A stretch of 9,779 nucleotides of DNA from an uncultured Erysipelotrichaceae bacterium (GTDB taxonomy: Bacteria > Bacillota_I > Bacilli_A > RF39 > UBA660): assembly GCA_902795755.1 (NCBI GenBank), contig CADBMO010000041.1, positions 1 through 9,779 on the forward strand, given 5' to 3'. A program made the position numbers and the translations under genes. This document shows positions 1 through 6,991 of the stretch, piece by piece. The notes below the pieces were generated by a model. It ran no database searches and was not told the DNA's origin. It saw nothing but the letters and a program-made list of their open reading frames with translations. The first letter of the stretch is position 1. The number at the start of each line of letters is the position of its first letter.

Positions 1-234
1 CGAAAACACACTAATATAAAAAGAGTAAATAACGATGATTATTACCTAAGTTATATTACTAACTCAGTAATTAGTAAAGCTAATACACTAAATAAAAATG
101 ATAAAAAAAGATATATTAAAATGATTAAAGAAGAACACGTTATAGATGGTGTGCTTGTGAATACGTTTTCTAGAAAAATAAAAAAACTATTGATGAAAAT
201 AAATTTAGGATTGTATTTAAAATATATGAAATGA
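1..234 (+). CDS. C-terminal fragment of a probable glycosyltransferase (partial at window edge)
   Basis: Frame 1 is open from the first base to a TGA at 232-234 and gives 77 residues, so the gene starts outside the window. The fragment is Lys/Asn/Ile-rich and hydrophilic. It ends in a basic amphipathic stretch (SRKIKKLLMKINLGLYLKY) of the sort often seen as a membrane-associating tail on capsule or teichoic acid type GT2 glycosyltransferases. No catalytic motif lies inside the window, so the family call is inference from this tail and from the neighbouring polysaccharide genes. The last base of its stop codon is the first base of the AAGGTGA ribosome binding site (234-240) of the next gene. 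The two genes are therefore very probably co-transcribed. That it is coding is fairly sure; its function is not. Confidence 0.6.
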   Translation, partial: RKHTNIKRVNNDDYYLSYITNSVISKANTLNKNDKKRYIKMIKEEHVIDGVLVNTFSRKIKKLLMKINLGLYLKYMK

Positions 235-244
235 AGGTGATAGA

Positions 245-1396
245 ATGAAAAAGAAAGTAAATACTATTTTTATTATTATACTTATTCTTTTTATTCTGCC
301 ATTTTATGTATTTTTTATAACCAGTCAAAATGATTCATCCATATTGGAAAACAGAACATTAGTTAAGCATGAAATGTTTAATCTAGGCAAGTTTTGGAAC
401 TCTGAATATCAAAGCAATTTAGAATCAGCTTTAGGTGATCAGATGTTACTTCAAGAACCAATTAAAAAGAGACTATTGATTACTCGTCAGAAAATGGTTG
501 CTTTCTTAAATAAAATAATATTTAGTTTTTCAAATAATAGTAAAAAATACTATGTTGCAATAGGCAATGATATGTACGTATTAAATGAAGATGACTACAT
601 AATAAGTAAACCAAAGTTTTCAAATATTAATAAAAAATCTTTTGCTTTTTTTAATAATATTAACTTAGAGGATAAATACTTGTATTATATTGAATCAGAT
701 AGTTCTGTAAATTTTGTATTAAATAATAGTGGGAAGTATTATAACTATATAAGCAGTAATTTGAATGTAAAAGCATCTGATAAACTTTCCGTACCAAATT
801 ATAATACATATAAAAATTATTATTATAAAACAGATCACCATTGGAACAGAAATGCTCATTACAAAGCATATTTAAGTATCGCAAAACTATTAAAATATCA
901 ACCAATAATTAAAGATATTGGAGATAAGGAATATAATGTTTTTTTCAATGGTTCTAAGGCTAGAAGTTCAGCAAGATTTGATATAAATGAAAAGTTTAAA
1001 GTAAATGTTTATAATGATTATAAGAAGGGAACTATCTATATTAATGGAGAAGAAGGTAGTTATGGGGATAAGAAAAAATATGATTTAGGTAAATATGAAA
1101 ATGAATATTTAACAAATCATTATGGATTATATTACGGTGGAGATTATCCTGAAATAGTTTTTGATTTAAAAGATGATTCCAAAGAGAATCTATTAATTAT
1201 TTCAAATTCGTATTCAAATCCTATAAATGAACTTATTGCAAGTAGCTTTAATAAAACTTTTATATTAGACTTAAGATCGTATGATAGTATAGATTTAAAT
1301 AAGTATATTGAAGATAACAAAATAAATAAAGTGTTGATATTAGGTGACATACGTTTATTTGGAGATTCTTACTTTTCAAGAATAAAATTAAAATAA
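245..1396 (+). CDS. DHHW family protein (AlgX/AlgJ-like SGNH-type O-acetylation partner)
   Basis: The 383-residue protein has a short basic start and one hydrophobic segment at about 8-26, read as a signal anchor that puts the rest outside the membrane. The hallmark Asp-His-His-Trp is at 197-200 (KTDHHWNRNAHY). A C-terminal block at about 314-343 has Asn321-Ser322-Tyr323 and ends in LDLRSYD. In AlgX, which shares this permuted SGNH arrangement, the triad is Asp174/His176/Ser269. By analogy Asp197, His199 and Ser322 would be the triad here. The residue before the Ser is Asn, where DHHW relatives, from memory, usually have Asp. Such proteins work with an MBOAT protein in O-acetylation of exported polysaccharide, and the MBOAT gene follows 16 bases downstream. 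The start is supported by AAGGTGA (234-240) four bases upstream. The family call is strong; the acetyl transfer role and its substrate are inferred. Confidence 0.88.
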   Translation: MKKKVNTIFIIILILFILPFYVFFITSQNDSSILENRTLVKHEMFNLGKFWNSEYQSNLESALGDQMLLQEPIKKRLLITRQKMVAFLNKIIFSFSNNSKKYYVAIGNDMYVLNEDDYIISKPKFSNINKKSFAFFNNINLEDKYLYYIESDSSVNFVLNNSGKYYNYISSNLNVKASDKLSVPNYNTYKNYYYKTDHHWNRNAHYKAYLSIAKLLKYQPIIKDIGDKEYNVFFNGSKARSSARFDINEKFKVNVYNDYKKGTIYINGEEGSYGDKKKYDLGKYENEYLTNHYGLYYGGDYPEIVFDLKDDSKENLLIISNSYSNPINELIASSFNKTFILDLRSYDSIDLNKYIEDNKINKVLILGDIRLFGDSYFSRIKLK

Positions 1397-1412
1397 TGAT
1401 AGGAGGAATAGT

Positions 1413-2804
1413 ATGGTATTTAGTAGTTTTAGTTTCATTTTCTTTTTTCTACCTATAACATTATTCTTATATTTTATTTCAAAAGATAAGTATAAAAATA
1501 TAATTTTATGTATTGCATCATTAATTTTTTACGCGTGGGGTGAGCCCAAGTATATTTTTCTTATGCTTTTTTCAATAGTTATCAATTACTTAATTGTTAG
1601 ATTAATGGGAAATAAAAAAGGAAAGAATAGAAAAAGAACTATTTTTTTAATACTTGGTATTATTTTTAATATATTAATATTAACGTTTTTTAAATATGGG
1701 AATTTTATTATAAGTAATATTAATAACGTATTAGGTATAAATATTGGTTTACTTGATGTGAAATTACCAATAGGTATTAGTTTTTATACATTCCAAATAT
1801 TGTCATACGTAATTGACGTATATAATGGTTCATCAAAGGTTCAAAAAAATATTATAAAACTATGTACATACATTTCGTTATTCCCTCAGTTAATTGCAGG
1901 GCCAATTGTAAGATATGAAGATATCGAAAAACAATTGGATAAAAGGACGATTAGTAAAGAAAAAATTGTACAAGGTTTATCAAGATTTATTATTGGATTA
2001 AGTAAAAAAGTTCTAATTGCTAATAATGTTGCGCTGATTGCAAACTATATATATAGTGTGAATCCAAATAATAGTACCATTTTATTATGGCTAGCAGCAT
2101 TGGCATATACACTTCAAATATATTTTGATTTTTCAGGATACAGTGATATGGCAATAGGGCTAGGAAAAGTTTTGGGATTTAACTTTTTAGAAAACTTTAA
2201 CTATCCATATATTGCTACTTCTATTACTGATTTTTGGCGTAGATGGCACATATCTTTATCAACTTGGTTTAAGGATTATGTTTATATTCCATTAGGTGGT
2301 AACAGAGTTAGCTTAATTAAGCATATAAGAAATATACTTGTTGTTTGGTTATTGACAGGAATATGGCATGGAGCAAGTTGGAATTTTATTCTATGGGGAT
2401 TATATTATGGCTTTATTTTACTTATAGAAAAGTTCTTAATAGGAAAATTTATAAAAAAATTACCTAATGTAATAAGACATATATATTCATTATTTATCAT
2501 CATAATTGGGTGGGTTATTTTTAGAATTGAAAGCCTACATGAATTATTACCAATATTAAAAAATATGTTTATTTATAAACCATTTGATTATGTTGGTTAC
2601 GTTTTAGAATCCTTTGATATAAAAATTGGATTGTTATTTATTCCTATTGGAATTATTTTTAGTACTCCAATAAAGAATAAGTTTAATAAAAACAATAATA
2701 TTTTATATGTTTTTGAAAAAGTAATGGTTTTATTATTGTTTGTAGCTTGTGTGTTTCAGTTGTTGATACAGAGTTATAATCCATTTATTTATTTTAATTT
2801 TTGA
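1413..2804 (+). CDS. MBOAT family O-acyltransferase (AlgI/DltB-like)
   Basis: This 463-residue multi-spanning membrane protein has the usual length and motif order of the AlgI-type MBOAT family. The motifs are GISFYTFQILSY (121-132), the FDFSGYSDMAIG block (238-249), DFWRRWHISLSTW (273-285), YIPLGGNR (291-298) and LLTGIWHGASWNF (313-325). His319 in the WHGASW motif matches the catalytic His322 of AlgI; His279 is the second conserved His. The family moves an acyl group, commonly acetyl, from a cytoplasmic donor across the membrane to an extracytoplasmic acceptor. With the DHHW gene directly upstream, O-acetylation of a surface glycan is the likely job. D-alanylation in the manner of DltB is less likely because no dltA or dltC gene is in view. 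An AGGAGGA site (1401-1407) lies five bases before the ATG. The gene ends in TGA, and a promoter-bearing gap follows. Confidence 0.93.
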   Translation: MVFSSFSFIFFFLPITLFLYFISKDKYKNIILCIASLIFYAWGEPKYIFLMLFSIVINYLIVRLMGNKKGKNRKRTIFLILGIIFNILILTFFKYGNFIISNINNVLGINIGLLDVKLPIGISFYTFQILSYVIDVYNGSSKVQKNIIKLCTYISLFPQLIAGPIVRYEDIEKQLDKRTISKEKIVQGLSRFIIGLSKKVLIANNVALIANYIYSVNPNNSTILLWLAALAYTLQIYFDFSGYSDMAIGLGKVLGFNFLENFNYPYIATSITDFWRRWHISLSTWFKDYVYIPLGGNRVSLIKHIRNILVVWLLTGIWHGASWNFILWGLYYGFILLIEKFLIGKFIKKLPNVIRHIYSLFIIIIGWVIFRIESLHELLPILKNMFIYKPFDYVGYVLESFDIKIGLLFIPIGIIFSTPIKNKFNKNNNILYVFEKVMVLLLFVACVFQLLIQSYNPFIYFNF

Positions 2805-2826
2805 TAAATTTGATAATCTTATATTC

Positions 2827-2855
2827 TTTTAAAAAAAACTTATGTATGTTATAAT
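2827..2855 (+). promoter_or_regulatory. Extended -10 promoter ahead of the ABC exporter genes
   Basis: In the 81-base gap after the MBOAT gene there is a perfect extended -10 element, TGTTATAAT, at 2847-2855. A weak -35 candidate, TTTTAA (2827-2832), lies 17 bases upstream of TATAAT. An A-tract covers 2831-2838. Transcription would start near 2862 and leave a leader of about 24 bases carrying the AGAGGTG ribosome binding site (2872-2878). No convincing terminator precedes it, so it probably adds to read-through from upstream rather than replacing it. In DNA this AT-rich chance matches are possible, but the extended TG motif and the position before a gene start favour a real promoter. Confidence 0.55.
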
Positions 2856-2885
2856 TGATTTATAAAAATTAAGAGGTGTGAAAAA

Positions 2886-3698
2886 ATGAGTAAAGCTAAA
2901 AATATATTATTTAATTTTAAACGTTATTGGTTTTTAATGACCCAATTAATTTCTAGGGACTTTAAAGTTAAGTATAAAAGAAGCGTACTTGGAGTTTTAT
3001 GGAGTCTTTTAAATCCGATATTAATGATGGCTGTAATGGCCGTTGTTTTTTCGCAAATGTTTAAATTTAAAGTTGAGGGAATAAACTATTTAGTATATTT
3101 AATGACTGGTTTAATAATGTGGAATTATTTTGCACAGGCATCTAATATGGCAATGTCATCTGTTGTTGAAAATTTTACATTGATAAATAAAGTATATATT
3201 CCAAAATATATATTTCCTATTGCGAAGTGTTTATTCATAGGAATTGATTTTTGTTTAACTTTAATTCCTTGGCTAGGAATAATAGCCTTATCATACGTTG
3301 GATTAGGTGAATATACATGTCATTTTAATATTAATTATATAGTTTTACCATATATATTTATATGTATGTTCTTATTTACGTGTGGTATTGGACTATTAAT
3401 ATCATGCTTATCTGTTTTTTTAAGAGATGTATTTCATATATATGGTATAGCACTTACATTATGGAATTACTTAACCCCAATTTTTTATAGTATTGAAATA
3501 TTACCAAAAAAATTACAATTTTTAATGCAATTTAATCCTATGTATCAGTTTATTGATTCAGCAAGGTTAATAGTTTTATATAACAAAATGCCTTCGTTAG
3601 CAACATTAGGAATAATAGGCGCTATCGCTGTAGTTACATTGTTAATAGGATCATTTGTATTTAAAAAGAAACAAGATATGTTCATTTATTATGTTTAG
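2886..3698 (+). CDS. ABC-2 type polysaccharide/teichoic acid export permease (TagG/Wzm-like)
   Basis: The 270-residue integral membrane protein has the usual length of ABC-2 polysaccharide exporters. The N-terminal amphipathic motif RDFKVKYKRSVLG (24-36) leads into WSLLNPI (39-45) and the first membrane span. Further family marks are a conserved cytoplasmic segment with LRDVFHI (179-185), TPIFYS (197-202), NPMYQFID (217-224) and a basic C-terminus ending FIYYV. About six membrane spans are expected. It would form the channel dimer that moves a finished polyprenyl-pyrophosphate glycan across the membrane, powered by the ATPase encoded next. The start follows AGAGGTG at 2872-2878 with seven bases of spacing. 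Its TAG stop overlaps the ribosome binding site of the ATPase gene, so the two are coupled. Whether the substrate is teichoic acid, a rhamnan-like polymer or a capsule cannot be told from the permease. Confidence 0.93.
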   Translation: MSKAKNILFNFKRYWFLMTQLISRDFKVKYKRSVLGVLWSLLNPILMMAVMAVVFSQMFKFKVEGINYLVYLMTGLIMWNYFAQASNMAMSSVVENFTLINKVYIPKYIFPIAKCLFIGIDFCLTLIPWLGIIALSYVGLGEYTCHFNINYIVLPYIFICMFLFTCGIGLLISCLSVFLRDVFHIYGIALTLWNYLTPIFYSIEILPKKLQFLMQFNPMYQFIDSARLIVLYNKMPSLATLGIIGAIAVVTLLIGSFVFKKKQDMFIYYV

Positions 3699-3704
3699 GA
3701 GTGA
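3697..3704 (+). promoter_or_regulatory. Ribosome binding site that decides the ATPase gene start
   Basis: AGGAGTGA overlaps the permease TAG stop (3696-3698) and lies five bases before the ATG at 3710. An in-frame GTG at 3701 falls inside this site and has no ribosome binding site of its own at a usable distance. The ATG at 3710 is therefore taken as the start. Confidence 0.8.
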
Positions 3705-3709
3705 TATAT

Positions 3710-4453
3710 ATGATAATACGAATAAAAGATGTATCAATGAAGTTTAACTTAGGTATAGAAAAAGATTTTTCAATTAAACAGGCTTTTATTAATCTGTTTT
3801 CAAGAAAGAAAAAAGATAAACATAAAGATGATTTCTGGGCACTAAAAGATGTTAACTTCGAAGTTAAAAGAGGAGAAGTAATCGGTTTAATTGGAAGTAA
3901 TGGTGCTGGTAAATCAACTTTATTAAAAGTTGTTAGTGGAGTGATGAAACCAACGACTGGAAAAGTAGAAGTAAATGGTGTTATTTCGCCTATGATAGAA
4001 CTAGGTGCTGGATTTGATGGTAATTTAACAGCAAAAGAAAATATATATTTGAACGGTTCTATACTTGGTTATTCAAAAAAATTCTTAGATGAAAAGTTTA
4101 ATGAAATTGTTGATTTTTCTGAACTTAGAGATTTTTTAGACGTACCAGTTAAAAACTTTTCTTCTGGTATGACCGCAAAACTAGCATTTTCAATTGCTAC
4201 CATAGTAAATCCAGAAATATTAATAGTTGATGAAATATTATCTGTTGGAGATTTAAAATTTCAAGAAAAAAGTAAAAGAAAAATGATGGAAATGATAAAG
4301 GGTGGTACTACTGTATTATACGTTTCTCATTCTATGCAATCCATAGAGGATTTATGTACTAAAGTAATATGGTTAGAGCATGGTAAAGTTATAAAAATGG
4401 GAGACACTAAGAAAATATGCAAAGAATACTACGATAGTCAGATGGGAAAATAA
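3710..4453 (+). CDS. Polysaccharide/teichoic acid ABC exporter ATP-binding protein (TagH/Wzt-like)
   Basis: The 247-residue protein is a complete nucleotide-binding domain. Counted from the ATG at 3710, the Walker A is GSNGAGKST (62-70, Lys68), the signature is FSSGM (150-154), Walker B is LIVDE (171-175, catalytic Glu175), the D-loop is SVGD (178-181) and the switch His is His207 in YVSHSM. The SSGM form of the signature and the VSMKFNL opening with a basic insert at about 31-39 (RKKKDKHKD) are typical of polysaccharide exporters, not of importers. The protein stops after the ATPase domain. There is no C-terminal carbohydrate-binding domain as in the O9a-type Wzt, and no long extracytoplasmic tail as in Bacillus TagH. 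Recognition of a modified glycan end by this subunit is therefore not expected. It partners the permease directly upstream. Confidence 0.95.
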   Translation: MIIRIKDVSMKFNLGIEKDFSIKQAFINLFSRKKKDKHKDDFWALKDVNFEVKRGEVIGLIGSNGAGKSTLLKVVSGVMKPTTGKVEVNGVISPMIELGAGFDGNLTAKENIYLNGSILGYSKKFLDEKFNEIVDFSELRDFLDVPVKNFSSGMTAKLAFSIATIVNPEILIVDEILSVGDLKFQEKSKRKMMEMIKGGTTVLYVSHSMQSIEDLCTKVIWLEHGKVIKMGDTKKICKEYYDSQMGK

Positions 4454-4454
4454 A

Positions 4455-5891
4455 ATGAAAAGAATAATTAACGTTATTAATAACAACAAATATTTTATAA
4501 TAAATAGTATCATTCCGTTTATTGTTTTTTTGATAATATTTTTATTATATTATCCTGGAATAGTATCATATGACGGAGCTAATCAGTGGCAACAAGTTCA
4601 AACTGGAATTATCAGTGATTCTCATCCGTTTTTCAGTACTTTTTTTATGTATATACTATCAAAAATCCATAATTCAATAGGAATAGTATTGTTATTTCAG
4701 ATGTGTGTATTTTCCTTATTTTGGGGATATTTTTGTAGTTTAATTAAAACAAATACTAAAATGGAAATAGTAAAAATTGTTTTCACTTTTTTAATCAGTT
4801 TATTACCAATAATAAGTTTATATAGTATTACCTTATGGAAAGACATACTATATACATACTATTTGTTTATGTTAGGTGTAATGCTATTTAAAGGAATAAA
4901 AATTGATTTTAATTATAAAATATACGATTACATAATATTTGGAATATTATTATTTTTAATTAATAGCTATCGCCATAATGCAATAGTAGTAGTTGCTTTA
5001 TTTTCACTTTTAATATTTATTATGTTAATAAAAAGTAAAAGAATTAAAGACATTAAATATATGAAGAATGTATTTTTAGGTGTTGCTACGTTTATAATAC
5101 TAACTATTATTATTTCAATACCAAAGTCTTATTATTTATCTAAATCAACAAAGATTAATAATAGTAAGCAAACAAAAGAAGAATTAGAAAGTAAGGTTCC
5201 ATTAAAGACAAACTATGTTTTATGGATGCTTGCAGCACATATAAAAGATGGTAATATAACCGATAAGAAAGACGTTAAGATATTAAGAAATGTGCTAGAT
5301 TTTAAAACTTGGAAAGAAATATATAATCCATACTTAATAAATACAATTACTGCATCAGATAAGATAAATGGTAAATATGTAAATAATAACTCTGATAAAA
5401 TTTTTAATATTTTTATTAAAAATACTATAAGACATCCAGGTACAATTATCATTCACTATTTAAAAAGTGATGCTTTATTAATAAATCCTGTTTCGCAAAA
5501 ATATGGTTATATATATATTTATAATTTTTCTGAATATGATCCTTACGGATTTGATGCAATAACAAGTAGCAAAAATCGTTATTTGCAAAAGAAGTATGAC
5601 GTTTTGATAAATTATAGTATGAGGTCTCCATTTAAATATCTTTACCAGCCAGCATTTATGCTTTATTTAAGTATAATACTGCTAATAATACTATCTAAGA
5701 AAGTATATAATAAAAAAATTTATTTATTTGCAGTTCCAATGATTTTTAATACTGCCTCATTATTACCTATAAATCTAGCGCAAGATTTAAGATATGTTTA
5801 TATTAACTTTATTACTTTCTTTGCAATATTATTATTATTTGTAATAAATTATAAAAAGATTTTTGTTAAGAAGAAGAAAAAAATGAAATAG
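4455..5891 (+). CDS. DUF6020-type multi-spanning membrane protein, possible GT-C glycosyltransferase
   Basis: This 478-residue membrane protein has hydrophobic spans around 14-33, 74-95, 104-122, 130-147, 156-170, 174-192 and 204-221. A large, probably external, region follows at about 225-395, then C-terminal spans near 398-413, 421-440 and 447-466 and a KKKKKMK tail. The pattern of Asp40 in YPGIVSYDGANQW just after the first span, SHPFF (56-60), LWKDILYT (127-134), a late RHN (173-175) and DLRYVY (444-449) matches DUF6020-like proteins as I recall them. Their fold and acidic residue on the first outer loop suggest GT-C enzymes that use polyprenyl-phosphate sugars. That function is inference. 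The start is one base after the ATPase stop, with only a weak GGGA site (4444-4447), so expression probably depends on coupling. The TAG stop is inside a terminator stem. A glycan polymerase or ligase is the main alternative. Confidence 0.75.
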   Translation: MKRIINVINNNKYFIINSIIPFIVFLIIFLLYYPGIVSYDGANQWQQVQTGIISDSHPFFSTFFMYILSKIHNSIGIVLLFQMCVFSLFWGYFCSLIKTNTKMEIVKIVFTFLISLLPIISLYSITLWKDILYTYYLFMLGVMLFKGIKIDFNYKIYDYIIFGILLFLINSYRHNAIVVVALFSLLIFIMLIKSKRIKDIKYMKNVFLGVATFIILTIIISIPKSYYLSKSTKINNSKQTKEELESKVPLKTNYVLWMLAAHIKDGNITDKKDVKILRNVLDFKTWKEIYNPYLINTITASDKINGKYVNNNSDKIFNIFIKNTIRHPGTIIIHYLKSDALLINPVSQKYGYIYIYNFSEYDPYGFDAITSSKNRYLQKKYDVLINYSMRSPFKYLYQPAFMLYLSIILLIILSKKVYNKKIYLFAVPMIFNTASLLPINLAQDLRYVYINFITFFAILLLFVINYKKIFVKKKKKMK

Positions 5892-5924
5892 CTAGCTTTA
5901 TTGAATTGCTAGCTATTTTATTGT
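5886..5924 (+). terminator. Rho-independent terminator after the DUF6020 gene
   Basis: A perfect 11-base inverted repeat, AAATAGCTAGC at 5886-5896 and its complement at 5908-5918, encloses an 11-base loop (5897-5907). The 3' arm runs into a T-rich tail (TTTTATTGT). The left arm contains the TAG stop (5889-5891) of the DUF6020 gene. On the minus strand the stem is followed by a T-rich run, so it could in principle stop transcription in both directions, though no minus-strand gene is seen nearby. Confidence 0.85.
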
Positions 5925-5929
5925 ATAAT
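5901..5929 (+). promoter_or_regulatory. Sigma-70-type promoter for the GT2-DUF2304-GT4-flippase operon
   Basis: The -35 TTGAAT (5901-5906, four of six consensus bases) and the perfect -10 TATAAT (5924-5929) are separated by an ideal 17 bases. The -35 lies in the loop of the preceding terminator, and the spacer contains its whole right arm. The expected transcription start is near 5936, just at the AGGAGG ribosome binding site (5936-5941), which is five bases before the ATG at 5947. The leader would be only about 11 bases long. Confidence 0.72.
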
Positions 5930-5946
5930 TATTTTAGGAGGTTCTT

Positions 5947-6666
5947 ATGAAAAAAGCCAAAATATTATTAATAATTCCTGCGTATAACGAAGAAGAAAAT
6001 ATATTAAGAACTTATGGTAAAATTATTGATTATAACAAAAAAAATAAAACCAATTATGACGTAATAGTTATAAATGATGGCTCTACTGATAATACAAAAC
6101 AATTGTTAGAAAATAATAATATTCCTCACATAAGTCTAATAGAAAACTTAGGAATTGGTGGTGCTGTTCAAACTGGGTATAAATATGCTAAAAAATATGG
6201 ATACGATATTGCCGTTCAATTTGACGGTGATGGGCAGCATGATATAAATTATGTAAAAAGTATAATTAAACCAATAGTTGATAATAAAGCTAATATGGTT
6301 ATTGGATCAAGGTATATAGATAAGAATACAAGTGAATTTAAATCTACATTTTCAAGACGAATAGGCATTAAGTTAATATCATTTTTTATTAAATTATTTA
6401 CGGGTAAAAAGATATATGATACTACCTCTGGATTTAGGGCCTGTGATAACAATTTGATTGATTATTATTCAAATGAATATCCACTAGAGTACCCTGAACC
6501 AATTACAACAACAAGGGTGATAAAAAAAGGATTTAAAGTTTCGGAAGTTGGCGTAAGTATGAATGAAAGAACTGCTGGCAAATCATCAATTGGTTCTTGG
6601 AAAAATGCCTATTATATGTTTAATGTTATCTTATCAATTATAACCACTGGAGGTAAAAATGAATAG
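5947..6666 (+). CDS. GT2 family glycosyltransferase, DPM1-like (probable polyprenyl-phosphate sugar synthase)
   Basis: The 239-residue GT-A fold enzyme has IPAYNEEENI (10-19), INDGSTDNT (42-50), ENLGIGGAVQTGY (66-78), the metal-binding DGD at 93-95 followed by GQHD (96-99), GSRY (120-123), a TTSGFRA motif (159-165) and a basic R208-to-S213 segment (RTAGKS). These are the marks of dolichol/undecaprenyl-phosphate hexose synthases. Little hydrophobic sequence follows the catalytic domain, only about 221-233, so it lacks the two C-terminal spans of GtrB-type enzymes. Membrane attachment is plausibly supplied by the DUF2304 protein encoded next, with which it overlaps by eight bases. The same pairing is known from streptococcal GacI/GacJ, where the small protein stimulates the synthase. 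The sugar cannot be read from the sequence. The promoter and AGGAGG site at 5901-5941 make it the first gene of a new transcript. Confidence 0.9.
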   Translation: MKKAKILLIIPAYNEEENILRTYGKIIDYNKKNKTNYDVIVINDGSTDNTKQLLENNNIPHISLIENLGIGGAVQTGYKYAKKYGYDIAVQFDGDGQHDINYVKSIIKPIVDNKANMVIGSRYIDKNTSEFKSTFSRRIGIKLISFFIKLFTGKKIYDTTSGFRACDNNLIDYYSNEYPLEYPEPITTTRVIKKGFKVSEVGVSMNERTAGKSSIGSWKNAYYMFNVILSIITTGGKNE

Positions 6667-6991
6667 TATATTAAGAATAATTTTATTATGTTTTTGTTTA
6701 ATATGGATTATAGTTTTGTTTAGATTAATTAGAAAGAACAAACTACCAGTTAAATATTCAATTATTTGGTTTATACCATTAATAATCATATTACTTCTAG
6801 TATTATTTCCTTCGCTAATAACATTTATGACTAAATCACTTGGAATGGTGTCAAGTGCTAATATGATAATAGGTATTATTTTAACACTTTTAATGATTAT
6901 AACATTGTGTTTAACGTTAATAATTGCTAATTTAAAAAGGCGAATCACCATATTAGTACAGGAAGTTTCTATGTTGAAGGAGAAAAAATGA
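6659..6991 (+). CDS. DUF2304 family small membrane protein (GacJ-like partner of the GT2 enzyme)
   Basis: The 110-residue protein has three hydrophobic segments (about 4-22, 34-53 and 66-91) and a basic, probably helical C-terminus (NLKRRITILVQEVSMLKEKK, 91-110). The short loop RLIRKNKLPVKYSIIW (22-37) and the P51-containing segment after the second span fit DUF2304. It has no enzyme motif. Family members sit beside DPM1-like GT2 genes. The studied GacJ of Streptococcus pyogenes, of nearly the same size, binds and activates GacI. The gene starts inside the GT2 gene (eight-base overlap), with GGAGGT at 6649-6654 four bases before the ATG. It overlaps the next gene by ATGA at 6988-6991. Such coupling fits production of a stoichiometric complex. 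The reverse-strand reading at 6634-6951 is a shadow. Confidence 0.87.
   Translation: MNSILRIILLCFCLIWIIVLFRLIRKNKLPVKYSIIWFIPLIIILLLVLFPSLITFMTKSLGMVSSANMIIGIILTLLMIITLCLTLIIANLKRRITILVQEVSMLKEKK

Noticed and set aside
660..905. Minus-strand open frame of 81 codons inside the DHHW gene
   Set aside because: It is a shadow of an AT-rich gene. It has no recognisable domain and no sensible ribosome binding site, and it lies wholly opposite a well supported protein. The same holds for the minus-strand frames at 1144-1350, 5213-5452, 5449-5631, 6249-6452 and 6634-6951.
1413..2804. MBOAT gene as DltB of a D-alanylation operon
   Set aside because: No dltA, dltC or dltD is adjacent. The upstream partner has the DHHW motif and AlgX-like order and not that of DltD, and the WHGASW and FWRRWH blocks read as AlgI-type.
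2845..2873. Possible hairpin from the two TTATAA palindromes before the permease gene
   Set aside because: The pairing would be six A-T pairs only, with no G-C pair and no T tail. It is better explained by the -10 element and general AT richness.
3701..3709. In-frame GTG at 3701 as the start of the ABC ATPase gene
   Set aside because: The GTG is part of the AGGAGTGA ribosome binding site, which is correctly spaced for the ATG at 3710. No other site serves the GTG, and family members typically begin close to the VSMKFNL segment.
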